This document shows, piece after piece, positions 18,473 to 27,755 of a stretch of 64,000 nucleotides of DNA. The notes beneath the pieces were generated by a model that saw only the letters and a program-made list of their open reading frames with translations, was not told the origin of the DNA and did no database searches. This DNA comes from Anaerolineales bacterium (GTDB lineage: Bacteria; Chloroflexota; Anaerolineae; Anaerolineales; DRMV01). The DNA lies in NCBI GenBank assembly GCA_027023425.1, contig JALVVL010000041.1, positions 8,336 through 72,335 on the forward strand, written 5' to 3'. The first letter of the stretch is position 1. Each line of letters starts with the position of its first letter. A program made the translations under genes and the position numbers.

Positions 18473-19429
18473 CTACGGCTCTATGAGAATTTTGAGAACC
18501 CCGCGCTCGGCGGCGCGTTCAAAGGCTTTCACGCCGTCGGCGATTTTGTACCGCCCCATGATGAGCGGGCGCGGGTCAATCCTGCCTGTGGCAAGGTGGC
18601 GCAATGCAGGGGCAAACGGACCGCAGCGCGAACCCACCACATTCACCTCATCAACCACCCAGCGCGAAAGGTCAAGCGTTGCCTTGCCAGCGTAGGTGCT
18701 TTTGAGCACAATTGTCCCGCGCGGGTGCACCGCTTCCTTAGCCAGCGCTAATCCTTCGGGGTTGCCCGTCGCCTCAATCACCACGTCCATCGCCCAATGC
18801 GGCACTTCCGCGGCGGTGATGGGCTTCACGCCGTGCTCGGCGAGCAAATTCCGCTGGTGGCCGTGGCGAAACACTGCCCAGACCTCCGCTCCGGTCAGCG
18901 TCAGCGACCACGCAATCAACTGCCCAAGCCGTCCCGCGCCGACCACCAAAACCTTGTCTTCGGGATGAATGTGGACTTGTTGCTGAATTTCCAGCGCCGC
19001 CGCAAGCGGCTCGGTGAAAACAGCCGCCTCGTCGGGCACGTGCGGCGGCACTTCATGCAAGTTGTGCACGGGCAAGGTGGTGTATTCGGCAAAAACGCCG
19101 TTGCGCTGCCAAATGCCCAAAACCTGACGGCGCTCGCAGTGTGTGGGGCGGCCGGCGCGGCACTGAGCGCATTCGCCGCAGGAAATGTTTATCTCGCCCA
19201 CCACGCGCTTGCCCTCCCATTCGGGGGCGGAAGGTGCGCTCACTACATCTGCCACAAACTCGTGCCCCGGCACGCCGGTGAATGGGTAGTAGCCGCGCAC
19301 CATCTCCAAATCCGTGGCGCAGATGCCTGCCAGCCGCACGCGCAAAAGCGCCTCATCCGCCTTTGGCTGCGGCATTGGCAAGTCCTCGCGATAAGTCAAA
19401 GTTTGGTTTTCCAGCCAAAGCCCGCGCAT
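18473..19429 (-). CDS. Zinc-type medium-chain alcohol dehydrogenase
   Basis: This 318-aa protein belongs to the MDR family (alcohol, threonine and sorbitol dehydrogenase relatives) and would oxidise a secondary or polyol alcohol with NAD(P). The catalytic zinc site is visible as AGICATDLEM and GVPGHEFVADVV. The structural zinc cysteines are CGECAQCRAGRPTHCERR. The cofactor-binding Rossmann motif is VLVVGAGRLGQL. The protein is somewhat shorter than the usual 340-350 aa. Nearly identical microsatellites flank it on both sides, and no terminator or partner gene is visible, which suggests it is an independent and perhaps recently moved unit. The substrate is unknown. Confidence 0.9.
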   Translation of the reverse strand: MRGLWLENQTLTYREDLPMPQPKADEALLRVRLAGICATDLEMVRGYYPFTGVPGHEFVADVVSAPSAPEWEGKRVVGEINISCGECAQCRAGRPTHCERRQVLGIWQRNGVFAEYTTLPVHNLHEVPPHVPDEAAVFTEPLAAALEIQQQVHIHPEDKVLVVGAGRLGQLIAWSLTLTGAEVWAVFRHGHQRNLLAEHGVKPITAAEVPHWAMDVVIEATGNPEGLALAKEAVHPRGTIVLKSTYAGKATLDLSRWVVDEVNVVGSRCGPFAPALRHLATGRIDPRPLIMGRYKIADGVKAFERAAERGVLKILIEP

Positions 19430-19441
19430 GGGTTACACCTT

Positions 19442-19530
19442 GCTGAGATGCCGCTGAGATGCCCGGATGCCCGGATGCCCGGATGCCACGACCCAACGAC
19501 CTAACGACCTAACGACGTAACGACCCAACG
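19442..19530. repeat. Degenerate microsatellite right of the dehydrogenase gene
   Basis: GATGCCCG units followed by CGACCCAA, CGACCTAA and CGACGTAA heptamers. It is the direct counterpart of 18347-18470. Confidence 0.75.
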
Positions 19531-19581
19531 CTCTGTATTCATTTTACCCGAATCTCGGCCGCTGAGTGGTGGGCTTGGGAG

Positions 19582-19587
19582 TATAAT
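19582..19587 (+). promoter_or_regulatory. -10 element of the SRAP gene
   Basis: A perfect TATAAT lies 31 bases before the chosen ATG. No clear -35 box or ribosome site is visible. Confidence 0.45.
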
Positions 19588-19618
19588 CTCCCCACCAAAC
19601 CCCGAATTGAGCGATGCC

Positions 19619-20278
19619 ATGTGTGGAAGATTTACGCTGACCGCTGAAGGTAATGTGCTGGAAAGCGCCTTCCCCGAGTTCAAATTCCCGCAAGCGCCCG
19701 CGCCGCGCTACAACATTGCCCCCGGCACGTGGATTTTGGCTGTGCCGAACGACGGCTCTTACGAAGTGAAGCAGTTTTTGTGGGGGTTTGTGCCGCCGTG
19801 GGAGCGCGGTGAAGCCAAGCATAAGTTCATCAATGCCCGCGCCGAGACTGCGGCTACCAAGCCGGCTTTTCGCGATGCCTTTGCGCGCCGCCGTTGCCTC
19901 GTGCTTGCCGATGGCTTTTACGAATGGCGCAAATCCGACAAGCAGCCGTTTTTCTGCACGCTGAAGAGCCGCAAGCCGTTTGTGATTGCGGGCATTTGGA
20001 GCCCTTGGCGCGTTTCTGATGAAGAGGAAGTGCCTACCTGTGCCTTGCTGACCGTGGCGGCAAATGAGGTAGTAGCGCCGGTGCATGACCGCATGCCTGC
20101 AATTCTGCCCCGCGCGGCATGGGCGGACTGGCTGGCGGAAGGCCGAGTGCCAGTTGCTCGCCTGCAACAATGGCTAAGACCTTACCCCGCCACCGAAATG
20201 ACCTGCTGGCCGGTGGATAAACGCGTCAACAATCCCCGCGAAGATGACCCTGCGCTGGTAAAAAGGGTTGAGTTGTAG
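19619..20278 (+). CDS. SRAP/HMCES-family protein (SOS response-associated peptidase YedK)
   Basis: This 219-aa protein begins MCGRFTLT, the invariant start of SRAP domains. After Met removal the exposed Cys2 forms a covalent link to abasic sites in single-stranded DNA. The conserved RYNIAPG, INARAET (with catalytic Asn/Glu), RCLVLADGFYEW and HDRMP (active-site His) are all present. The ATG at 19619 was chosen because Cys must be residue 2; an upstream TTG start would bury it. It stands 27 bases before the MocA-like gene on the same strand, but a functional link is not obvious. Confidence 0.95.
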   Translation: MCGRFTLTAEGNVLESAFPEFKFPQAPAPRYNIAPGTWILAVPNDGSYEVKQFLWGFVPPWERGEAKHKFINARAETAATKPAFRDAFARRRCLVLADGFYEWRKSDKQPFFCTLKSRKPFVIAGIWSPWRVSDEEEVPTCALLTVAANEVVAPVHDRMPAILPRAAWADWLAEGRVPVARLQQWLRPYPATEMTCWPVDKRVNNPREDDPALVKRVEL

Positions 20279-20305
20279 GCCGTTGGTCGGGAGGCGGGAG
20301 TTCGG

Positions 20306-20890
20306 ATGTTTGTTTCGGCTGTCATCCTTGCGGCGGGAAATGCGCGGCGCATGGGGAAGTTGAAGCAAGTGTTGCCGTGCCGCGGTGAGGCGCTGGTGCA
20401 CCGCGCGGCGCGCACCGCTTTAGAAGCCGAACTTGTGCCCGTGGTGGTAGTGGTGGGTGCGGAGGCTGGGAGGGTGGCCCGGGCTGTTGCCGACCTGCCG
20501 GTGCGTATTGTTTACAACCCGCATTGGGCAGAAGGGCAGAGCACGTCGGTGCGCGCCGGCCTTGCCGCATTGCCCAAAGGCGTGGATGGGGCGGTGTTTT
20601 TGCCCGCCGACCAGCCATTTATCACGGCAGAGGTGTTGCACGCTCTGGTGGAAGGGCTGAATGCGGGCGCTCAAGTGGTTGCTCCGGAGGTGGAAGGGCA
20701 TATAACCTCGCCGGTGCTCTTTTCCGCCGCCCTGTTCGGTGAACTCGCGGCGCTGGAGGGCGACCACGGCGGGCGTGCACTTTTTCACCGCTACCCGCCC
20801 CTCCGCATCGGCTGGCACGACCCTCGCCTTGCTGTGGATGTTGATTCGTCCGAAGATTATGAGCGCTGGTGCGGGGTGGGGTGTCAATAA
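20306..20890 (+). CDS. Molybdenum cofactor cytidylyltransferase-like NTP transferase
   Basis: This 194-aa protein has the GT-A nucleotidyltransferase fold. The signature VILAAGNARRMGKLKQVLP (residues about 6-24) is the MobA/MocA-type NTP-binding loop. VFLPADQPFITAEVL carries the metal-binding aspartate, and the C-terminal AVDVDSSEDYERW matches MocA-like proteins. MocA transfers CMP to Mo-molybdopterin. Lying near an AOR and a MoaD-like gene, it may mature the pterin cofactor of a Mo or W enzyme. GGAG lies about 9 bases before the ATG. Confidence 0.85.
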   Translation: MFVSAVILAAGNARRMGKLKQVLPCRGEALVHRAARTALEAELVPVVVVVGAEAGRVARAVADLPVRIVYNPHWAEGQSTSVRAGLAALPKGVDGAVFLPADQPFITAEVLHALVEGLNAGAQVVAPEVEGHITSPVLFSAALFGELAALEGDHGGRALFHRYPPLRIGWHDPRLAVDVDSSEDYERWCGVGCQ

Positions 20891-21480
20891 AATCCGCAGA
20901 CGACACGGGGTAGGGAGGGGGTTGTTAGGTGTCAAGTGTTCCGGTATCAAGTGTTCCGGTGTCAAGTGTCAAGTGTTCCAGTGTCAGGCGTTTCGGTGGT
21001 GGGTTTCTTTTTGGGAAGGAAAACGTAATTACCTACGCGAGTGTGGGGATGATTCAGGAATAAGTGCACATTTTGCTCTACTGCCCACGGGGCGCCCTCA
21101 CCTTACCCCCGCTGCGCGCCCCCTTTCCTCTCCCACTGGGAGAGGAAAGGGGGCTGAGCCGCCGCGAAGCAAGGCTCTGGGGGATAGGTGAGGGCGCTAA
21201 CGGCTACTGACAGGCCGTTGAGGCGGGCAAAATGTGTTCAGGTAATTTTCTGGAAAAATGAACCGCCCCCGAGTGTGAGTGCAATATGCTATTTTGGGCT
21301 TGCTTTTCCCAAAAAGTCGCCGGTAGGGCGACTTCGCAGGCAGTAGGTGTTTCAACTGCCGTCGCTTGCGCCCTGCGACTGAAGTCACGGGCTACCGGTT
21401 GCTAAGTCCACCTGCGTGGACTTCTGTTCGCATTGCACTGAAGTGTTTACACTCGCTTACAGGGTGGGTGGGCGGCTACA
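20891..21480. repeat. Gene-free stretch with three repeat types
   Basis: 20927-20996 is a decamer-like array (AAGTGTTCCGGTGTC and variants) of a kind also seen at 58274-58300. 21095-21200 is a palindromic element (CCCCTTTCCTCTCCCACT / GGGAGAGGAAAGGGGGC) related to the repeats near 9780 and 32180. 21320-21475 belongs to the family with GGGCGACTTCGCAGGCAGTA and TTTCAACTGCCGTCGC, which recurs near 48630. I see no gene here. Confidence 0.65.
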
Positions 21481-21530
21481 GCAAAACGCCCTTCCCGTCG
21501 CGCCAAATGCGTGCAGGAAGGGCGTTTTGC
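21481..21530 (-). terminator. Terminator of the ftsZ operon
   Basis: GCAAAACGCCCTTCC pairs with GGAAGGGCGTTTTGC over 15 base pairs with a loop of about 20 bases. On the minus strand it follows the 64-aa gene ending at 21546 and contains TTTT at its 3' side. Confidence 0.75.
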
Positions 21531-21545
21531 CGTTCTGAGTTCGGT

Positions 21546-21740
21546 TTATTTCGTGAGCAACAGTAAAACGCTCACCATGTTGCCCACTACGATGATTGTG
21601 CCCAAGGCCAGAGTTGCATCGGGTAGGTGTTTGGCAATTGGATTTTCGTTGAATTTCAGGCGGCGTACCGCGCCGAGCAGGCCATTTGCCCTTTTCAAGA
21701 GCAAGAGTTCTGCTTTTAGTGCGAGGTTTTGAGCGTTCAT
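21546..21740 (-). CDS. Small membrane protein of unknown function
   Basis: This 64-aa protein has an alpha-helical N terminus (LALKAELLLLKRANGLLGAV) and one C-terminal hydrophobic segment (LALGTIIVVGNMVSVLLLL) that is probably a membrane helix. CTAAGGAGGAGAAA precedes the ATG with ideal spacing, so translation is likely. It is 10 bases after the 71-aa gene and is the third gene of the ftsZ operon. I do not recognise a family; a role in the division machinery is only suggested by position. Confidence 0.7.
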   Translation of the reverse strand: MNAQNLALKAELLLLKRANGLLGAVRRLKFNENPIAKHLPDATLALGTIIVVGNMVSVLLLLTK

Positions 21741-21750
21741 TTTCTCCTCC

Positions 21751-21966
21751 TTAGCGGCTGGTGGTAATTTTTAGAATTTCGCCTTGCTCGGTTGCGAGCA
21801 CCCGCACCACGCGTTTTAGTTTTTTGCCGTCCTCTGTGGTCACTTCGGCTGTGTAGGTGAGCCTTACGAATTCGCGATACTTGCGCTTTCGGGGCTTTGC
21901 ATCTTTCATTTCCGGAAAGCGTTTGTAAACCTGCCGATTTATTTTGCTCAGGACGGCTTTTTCCAT
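21751..21966 (-). CDS. Small basic protein of unknown function
   Basis: This 71-aa protein is very basic in its N-terminal half (KINRQVYKRFPEMKDAKPRK) and then beta-rich (FVRLTYTAEVTTEDGKKLKR, VVRVLATEQGEILKITTSR). The strand pattern of the second half resembles a small sheet, like a nuclease- or PepSY-like fragment, but I cannot assign a family. It starts 11 bases after the ftsZ stop and has AGGTGG upstream, so it should be co-translated with ftsZ. Confidence 0.65.
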   Translation of the reverse strand: MEKAVLSKINRQVYKRFPEMKDAKPRKRKYREFVRLTYTAEVTTEDGKKLKRVVRVLATEQGEILKITTSR

Positions 21967-21977
21967 GATTGCGCCAC

Positions 21978-23087
21978 CTAACGGATTTCTGCCGGTTGGC
22001 GGCTTGAATAGCGCTTGCGTAGGAAGGCGGGCATGTCAATGTCGGAGGGGGTGCGGTTCGCTTCGGCGGCGTTTTGGAACGGATGCGCTGGTTCCGCAGA
22101 AATTTTTTGCTCGGTGGATTTGGGCTTCAGGCCGTGCATAGGGGTTGCCCCTACGCCGGTGACTATTGCCACTACTTGAACGCGGTCGTCGTAGTCGGTG
22201 TTGGGGGTGTAACCCCAAAGGATGTCCGCGTCGTCGGCGAGCATGGCGCGGGTTTCTTCCATTTCGGTCGCTATTTCAAACAGCGGCAAGTCTTTGCCAG
22301 TGAAGTTGACCAACAAGCCGCGGGCGTCTTCTAACGCTATATCGCCCAAGAGCGGGTTGTGCAGCGCGGAATGCAAGGCTTTGTGGATTGCGCCTTCGCC
22401 CCTGCCTAAGCCGAGGCCGATGAGCGCGCCCCCGCCTTGTTCCATGAGCGCTTTCACGTCGGCGAAATCCACGTTTGGCTGGCCGGTGGAGGTCACCAAG
22501 TCGGTAATGCCCTGCACTGCCTGACGCAGCACTTCGTCAGCAAGGCGAAATGCGGCCTCTAAGGGGAGGTTGCGGGGGGCGATTTTCAGCAGCCGGTCGT
22601 TGGGCACTACAATCAAGGTGTGGGTGTAGCGCGCAAGCGCTTTCAATCCCGCAGCGGCGTTTTGCCTTCGCCGCGAGCCTTCAAAGGTGAAAGGGGAAGT
22701 CACCACGGCCACCGTGAGCGCCCCTTGCGAGCGCGCTATTTCCGCCGCTACGGGGATGGCGCCGGTGCCCGTTCCGCCGCCCATTCCGGCGGTGAGGAAG
22801 ACCATATCTGCCCCTGCGAGCGCATCGGCAATTTCGGAGCGGCTTTCATCTGCGGCGCGCCAGCCGATTTCGGGCTTTCCGCCCGCGCCGTTGCCGTGGG
22901 TTGTTTTGGGGCCGAGCAGGATTTTCTTTTGCGGGTATGCCCTGCTCAGAACCTGCCAATCGGTGTTTGCCGCGATGAATTCAACGCCTTTCATGCCCAA
23001 TTCCATCATGCGGTTTACGGCGTTGCACCCGCCGCCGCCAAGGCCGATCACCTTGATTTTGATTTGGGGAGTTTTTAGTTCGCTCAT
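21978..23087 (-). CDS. ftsZ: Cell division protein FtsZ
   Basis: This 369-aa protein is the tubulin-like GTPase that forms the division ring. The GTP-binding tubulin signature GGGTGTG is at 103-109. N-terminal IKVIGLGGGGCNAVNRMM is typical, and NVDFADVKALM is the T7 loop with the catalytic Asp. The C-terminal conserved peptide that binds FtsA/SepF is visible as DIDMPAFLRKR. The linker between core and peptide is short (about 35 residues). GAGG lies 7 bases upstream of the ATG. It is the first gene of an operon with two small unknown proteins. Confidence 0.97.
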   Translation of the reverse strand: MSELKTPQIKIKVIGLGGGGCNAVNRMMELGMKGVEFIAANTDWQVLSRAYPQKKILLGPKTTHGNGAGGKPEIGWRAADESRSEIADALAGADMVFLTAGMGGGTGTGAIPVAAEIARSQGALTVAVVTSPFTFEGSRRRQNAAAGLKALARYTHTLIVVPNDRLLKIAPRNLPLEAAFRLADEVLRQAVQGITDLVTSTGQPNVDFADVKALMEQGGGALIGLGLGRGEGAIHKALHSALHNPLLGDIALEDARGLLVNFTGKDLPLFEIATEMEETRAMLADDADILWGYTPNTDYDDRVQVVAIVTGVGATPMHGLKPKSTEQKISAEPAHPFQNAAEANRTPSDIDMPAFLRKRYSSRQPAEIR

Positions 23088-23121
23088 TTGCGCCTCGCAA
23101 GTTCGCCTGTTGTCGGTTTGT

Positions 23122-24312
23122 TTATTCTGGTGCAGGATACGTGCCAGCCGGTGGCAGCCAAGTGGCTTTGGGATGTGCGCTCAGTTGCGCTCGCACTTGC
23201 GGCGGGTAATCGGCGGGTGAGCCGATGATGATAATTTCTTCGGCGCGCAGCGCTTCTTGGGGGATTGAGCCTACGGTGGCGGCGGTGTTTTGTAGCCATG
23301 CCAAGGCGGCGCCCAAATGCGCGGCGGGCACGCGGCCGTTTTTACGTGGTAGCAACACGTACACTCCTTTTTTGCCTTCCGATTGCCCCTCTTGCGCCGC
23401 CATGCCCACTTTGGCGATGATTGGTTTGGGCGAGCCATCGGGCGCTACCCACGCAATTTCGTCGTCTTCCGGCGCCGTCAGTGCCCAAAATGCGCCGCCG
23501 AGTATGTAATCGGGCAGTTCGCCTTGGCGGAACATGCGGGCTATTTCGGCATTGTGCTTTTCAACTTCTTCGGAAGGGGCCTGGCCGTAGCGCCAGCCCA
23601 TCCCGATGAGGAAAATTTTGGGTTCGCGATTCCAGACAGCGCGGGCGTGAGCGGCATACCATTCAAAGACGCGGAATCCGCGCTGATCTTGGCTCCCTTC
23701 AGGGGTGAAGTAGGGCAGGGCTTCAGGCCATGCTTCTGGTCCGCCTGCACCCCAGTCTAAGGGCTTGCCCTCGCTCCATGCGTAAGCGCCAAGCGCGAGC
23801 GAGGGGATGAGGTACTTGGCGCGGCGGACCATCCCTTCCAGCACGTGCCTCAAAAACGCCGTATCCCAATAATCGCCGCCGGGGAGCAGGGGCGGAAGGA
23901 TAGGGGTGATGCCGTGGGCGTGCGCGCTTTCGGCGAGCGGCAAGAAAGCATCCAGAAAGAGTTCGGGCAAATTGCCGCTTTGCCATGCCTTCCCCCAGAA
24001 GGCGCGGCGGTTGGGGGCATCAAAAAAGCAAATGTATTTCACGCCCCAGCGCGAGTAGGCGTGCAAAAGTGGCGAGGCTTCGCGCTCTAAATCGGGGGAA
24101 GGCGGTGCGTCCAAATGGATTACCGGCGTAAAACCCTCGTCAATGAGCCCGCGCACAAATGCCTCGGGCACTGCTCGCTTGCTGTTTGCCTTGAGCACCA
24201 CCCACTTCGCGCCCGTTGCGTTGATGTGGGGCAAGAAGGCCTGCAAATCGGCTTGGCGGTATGGCCCTGCGGTCGGGCTGTAATAAATCCCAAAATGGTG
24301 AGGAATTCCCAT
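23122..24312 (-). CDS. Predicted TIM-barrel (glycosidase-like) protein of unknown function
   Basis: This protein of about 396 aa reads like a beta/alpha-barrel: GIPHHFGIYYSPTAG, AKWVVLKANSK, GFTPVIHLDAPPSPDLE, WGVKYICFFDAPNRRAFWG, GITPILPPLLPGGDYWD, FRVFEWYAAHARAVW, and IFLIGMGWRYG. Such order is seen in glycoside-hydrolase-like domains, but no certain catalytic pair is visible. A second, smaller domain follows near the C terminus (GVYVLLPRKNGRVPAAHLGA). The open frame extends to 25017, but that part lies antisense to surE, so I place the start at the ATG at 24312 with GAGG about 11 bases upstream. Starts a little further upstream, up to about 24400, are possible. Confidence 0.65.
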   Translation of the reverse strand: MGIPHHFGIYYSPTAGPYRQADLQAFLPHINATGAKWVVLKANSKRAVPEAFVRGLIDEGFTPVIHLDAPPSPDLEREASPLLHAYSRWGVKYICFFDAPNRRAFWGKAWQSGNLPELFLDAFLPLAESAHAHGITPILPPLLPGGDYWDTAFLRHVLEGMVRRAKYLIPSLALGAYAWSEGKPLDWGAGGPEAWPEALPYFTPEGSQDQRGFRVFEWYAAHARAVWNREPKIFLIGMGWRYGQAPSEEVEKHNAEIARMFRQGELPDYILGGAFWALTAPEDDEIAWVAPDGSPKPIIAKVGMAAQEGQSEGKKGVYVLLPRKNGRVPAAHLGAALAWLQNTAATVGSIPQEALRAEEIIIIGSPADYPPQVRAQLSAHPKATWLPPAGTYPAPE

Positions 24313-24441
24313 GATGAGCGTCCTCTTGAAAGAAGTTGAAATTTGGGGTGCAAGCGGCGTGCCAACGGGAATGGGTATTGGCTTGCTCATCTCGTTCAGG
24401 GCGGGTATCATTGGGGTGGAGATTGTATAGCGAGGTGAGAA

Positions 24442-25233
24442 ATGCACATCTTGGTTACCAACGACGATGGCGTGCAAGCGCCGGGGATTTTGGCCCTGAC
24501 GCAGGCTTTGCGGCAAATTGATGGTGTGGAAGTGACCGTGCTCGCCCCCGACCGCAATTGGTCGGTGAGCAGTCATGCGAAAACGCTTACCCGCCCGCTG
24601 CGGGTAAAAGAGGTAGAGTTGGCGGATGGGACGAAGGCGTTGGCGGCCGATGGTTCGCCTTCGGATTGCGTGGCGTTGGCGCTGTTGGGCTTGCTGGAAA
24701 AGCCGGTGGACTTGGTGGTATCGGGCATCAATTCCAACACCAATTTGGGGCACGATGTGGTGTATTCGGGCACGGTAGCGGCGGCGATGGAGGCGGCCAT
24801 AGGTGGTGTGCCGGGAGTGGCAGTTTCTGTGGATAGGAAGCCCGAGCGCGGCTGGCGCGACTACGGCGCGGCGGCTGTGGTGGCGCGCTGGGTGACCGAA
24901 TGGGTGATTGAGCACGGTTTGCCCGACTACATCGTGTTGAATGTGAACGTGCCCGCAGGCGAATTGCAGGATTTTCGTGGGTTGGAGGTGACTCGTTTGG
25001 GTTTGAGGCTCTATCACGACCGGCTGGAAAAGCGCATAGACCCCTACGGCCGCCCTTACTACTGGGTGGCTGGCGACCCGCCTACCGGAGTGCCCGATGA
25101 AGGCACCGACATCGGCGCAATAGAAAACGGCTACATTTCAGTTACACCACTGCAAATGGATATGACGGCATACGGGCTTTTGGGTGAATTTGCAGAGATG
25201 GAAAAGATCTGGGCTAAAACCCGAAAAAGGTGA
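24442..25233 (+). CDS. surE: 5'/3'-nucleotidase SurE
   Basis: This 263-aa protein is a stationary-phase survival phosphatase that dephosphorylates nucleoside monophosphates with a divalent metal. The N-terminal HILVTNDDGVQAPGI carries the metal-binding Asp pair (D8, D9). Further motifs are LAPDRNWSVSSHA (S/N ligand region), GSPSDCVALAL, and VVSGINSNTNLGHDVVYSGT, which bears the active-site Asn. Length and all blocks match the family. GAGGTGAG precedes the ATG. It is divergent from the TIM-barrel gene and 30 bases upstream of the rRNA promoter P1. Confidence 0.96.
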   Translation: MHILVTNDDGVQAPGILALTQALRQIDGVEVTVLAPDRNWSVSSHAKTLTRPLRVKEVELADGTKALAADGSPSDCVALALLGLLEKPVDLVVSGINSNTNLGHDVVYSGTVAAAMEAAIGGVPGVAVSVDRKPERGWRDYGAAAVVARWVTEWVIEHGLPDYIVLNVNVPAGELQDFRGLEVTRLGLRLYHDRLEKRIDPYGRPYYWVAGDPPTGVPDEGTDIGAIENGYISVTPLQMDMTAYGLLGEFAEMEKIWAKTRKR

Positions 25234-25264
25234 AAGGAATTTGGGGCAATTTGCGCGAAAATCC

Positions 25265-25292
25265 TTGACAAAGGGGAAGAAGTGCGTATAAT
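25265..25292 (+). promoter_or_regulatory. rRNA operon promoter P1
   Basis: A perfect TTGACA (25265-25270) and a perfect TATAAT (25287-25292) are 16 bases apart, immediately downstream of surE. Confidence 0.9.
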
Positions 25293-25401
25293 AGCGCCCG
25301 CACAACACACCTCAAGGTTTCGCCCAGCGAGGGCAGACCGAATTACAAGTGAAAGAGCAAGCGCCGGAGACCGAAAAGGCTTTCCTTTTGACCGGTCCGG
25401 T

Positions 25402-25437
25402 AGCCGATGTTGGTAAAAACAGCATCGGCTTTTGTTG
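25402..25437 (+). terminator. Hairpin with T-rich tail between rRNA promoters P1 and P2
   Basis: AGCCGATG pairs with CATCGGCT across a 13-base loop and is followed by TTTGTTG. It looks like a weak intrinsic terminator or attenuator acting on P1 transcripts. The segment 25300-25437 could also be an independent short RNA of about 140 nt. Confidence 0.5.
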
Positions 25438-25448
25438 TCCCCAAAACC

Positions 25449-25477
25449 TTGACAGGGCGAGCGCGATGAGGTAGAAT
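25449..25477 (+). promoter_or_regulatory. rRNA operon promoter P2
   Basis: A perfect TTGACA (25449-25454) and TAGAAT (25472-25477) are 17 bases apart, about 140 bases before the 16S start. Confidence 0.85.
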
Positions 25478-25507
25478 CGCCTGCGCTCAAACGGGAAGTG
25501 ACGAGGA

Positions 25508-25560
25508 CGGCACCTTAACAATTGAAGAGTGACAGGAAGCGAAAGCGACCTGCCAGTTCT
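25508..25560 (+). other. 5' arm of the 16S rRNA processing stem
   Basis: GGCACCTTAACAATTGAAGA, GTGACAGGAAGC and CCTGCCAGTTCT are complementary to bases 27215-27265 beyond the 16S gene. The stem would be a double-stranded RNase III-type processing site for pre-16S RNA. Confidence 0.75.
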
Positions 25561-25615
25561 GGAGAGTTTTACAGGACAAACTACCGTTAGGATGTAACGC
25601 CGAAAGGCGATGTCT

Positions 25616-27151
<1,536 letters not shown>

Positions 27152-27277
27152 CTATGGAATCTCGGAGCCGGGGTTTGCCTCGGCCTCCGTAAAAGCCCTC
27201 TATGTGTGCGGGGGCGACAGAACTGGCAGGCGGCTTCCTGTCACTCTCCAGTTGTTGAGGTGCCTTCCTCGTTGGAT

Positions 27278-27351
<74 letters not shown>

Positions 27352-27368
27352 CCTGTCAGAGAGAAAAC

Positions 27369-27441
27369 GGGGATGTAGCTCAGTTGGGAGAGCATCGCCT
27401 TTGCAAGGCGAGGGTCACGGGTTCGAGTCCCGTCATCTCCA
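27369..27441 (+). tRNA. tRNA-Ala (anticodon TGC)
   Basis: The acceptor stem GGGGATG pairs with CATCTCC. The anticodon loop is TTTGCAA. It is the second spacer tRNA. Confidence 0.97.
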
Positions 27442-27755
27442 CCTTCTCTCCCGCTGGCTACTTGCCGGAGGTAAATTTGGAGCAGACCGTATCTGGCTAA
27501 ACGAAAAGTTTATGGTTCATCGCGTAGGGTGTGGCCCGGCGATGAGCCGGGTCAGTTTGTCTCTCTGAACCTTTAGTGTGAATAGTTGGTTTGCTTTCGG
27601 TGGGCGCTTCGGTGGAGTAACCGAGGTGGCCACCGGCGGCAAACGCCGGGATGACGGCACCTTAAAAAGTGAATAGAGTGTGCAAGTAAAGATAAAGTCT
27701 TATTGTCAAAGCGAATAGCGCATCGTAGCGAAGAATATCTGGTTCTCCGCATCAC
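27442..27755 (+). other. tRNA-Ala to 23S spacer with processing arm
   Basis: There is no gene here. GTGAATAGAGTGTGC (about 27669-27683) and the following bases to GCATCACGGGCAAGC are complementary to bases 31497-31580 beyond the 23S gene, forming the pre-23S processing stem. Confidence 0.7.

Noticed and set aside
24313-25017. N-terminal extension of the TIM-barrel protein across surE
   Set aside because: It is antisense to surE, His/Arg-rich, and unlike the rest of the protein; the ATG at 24312 fits better.
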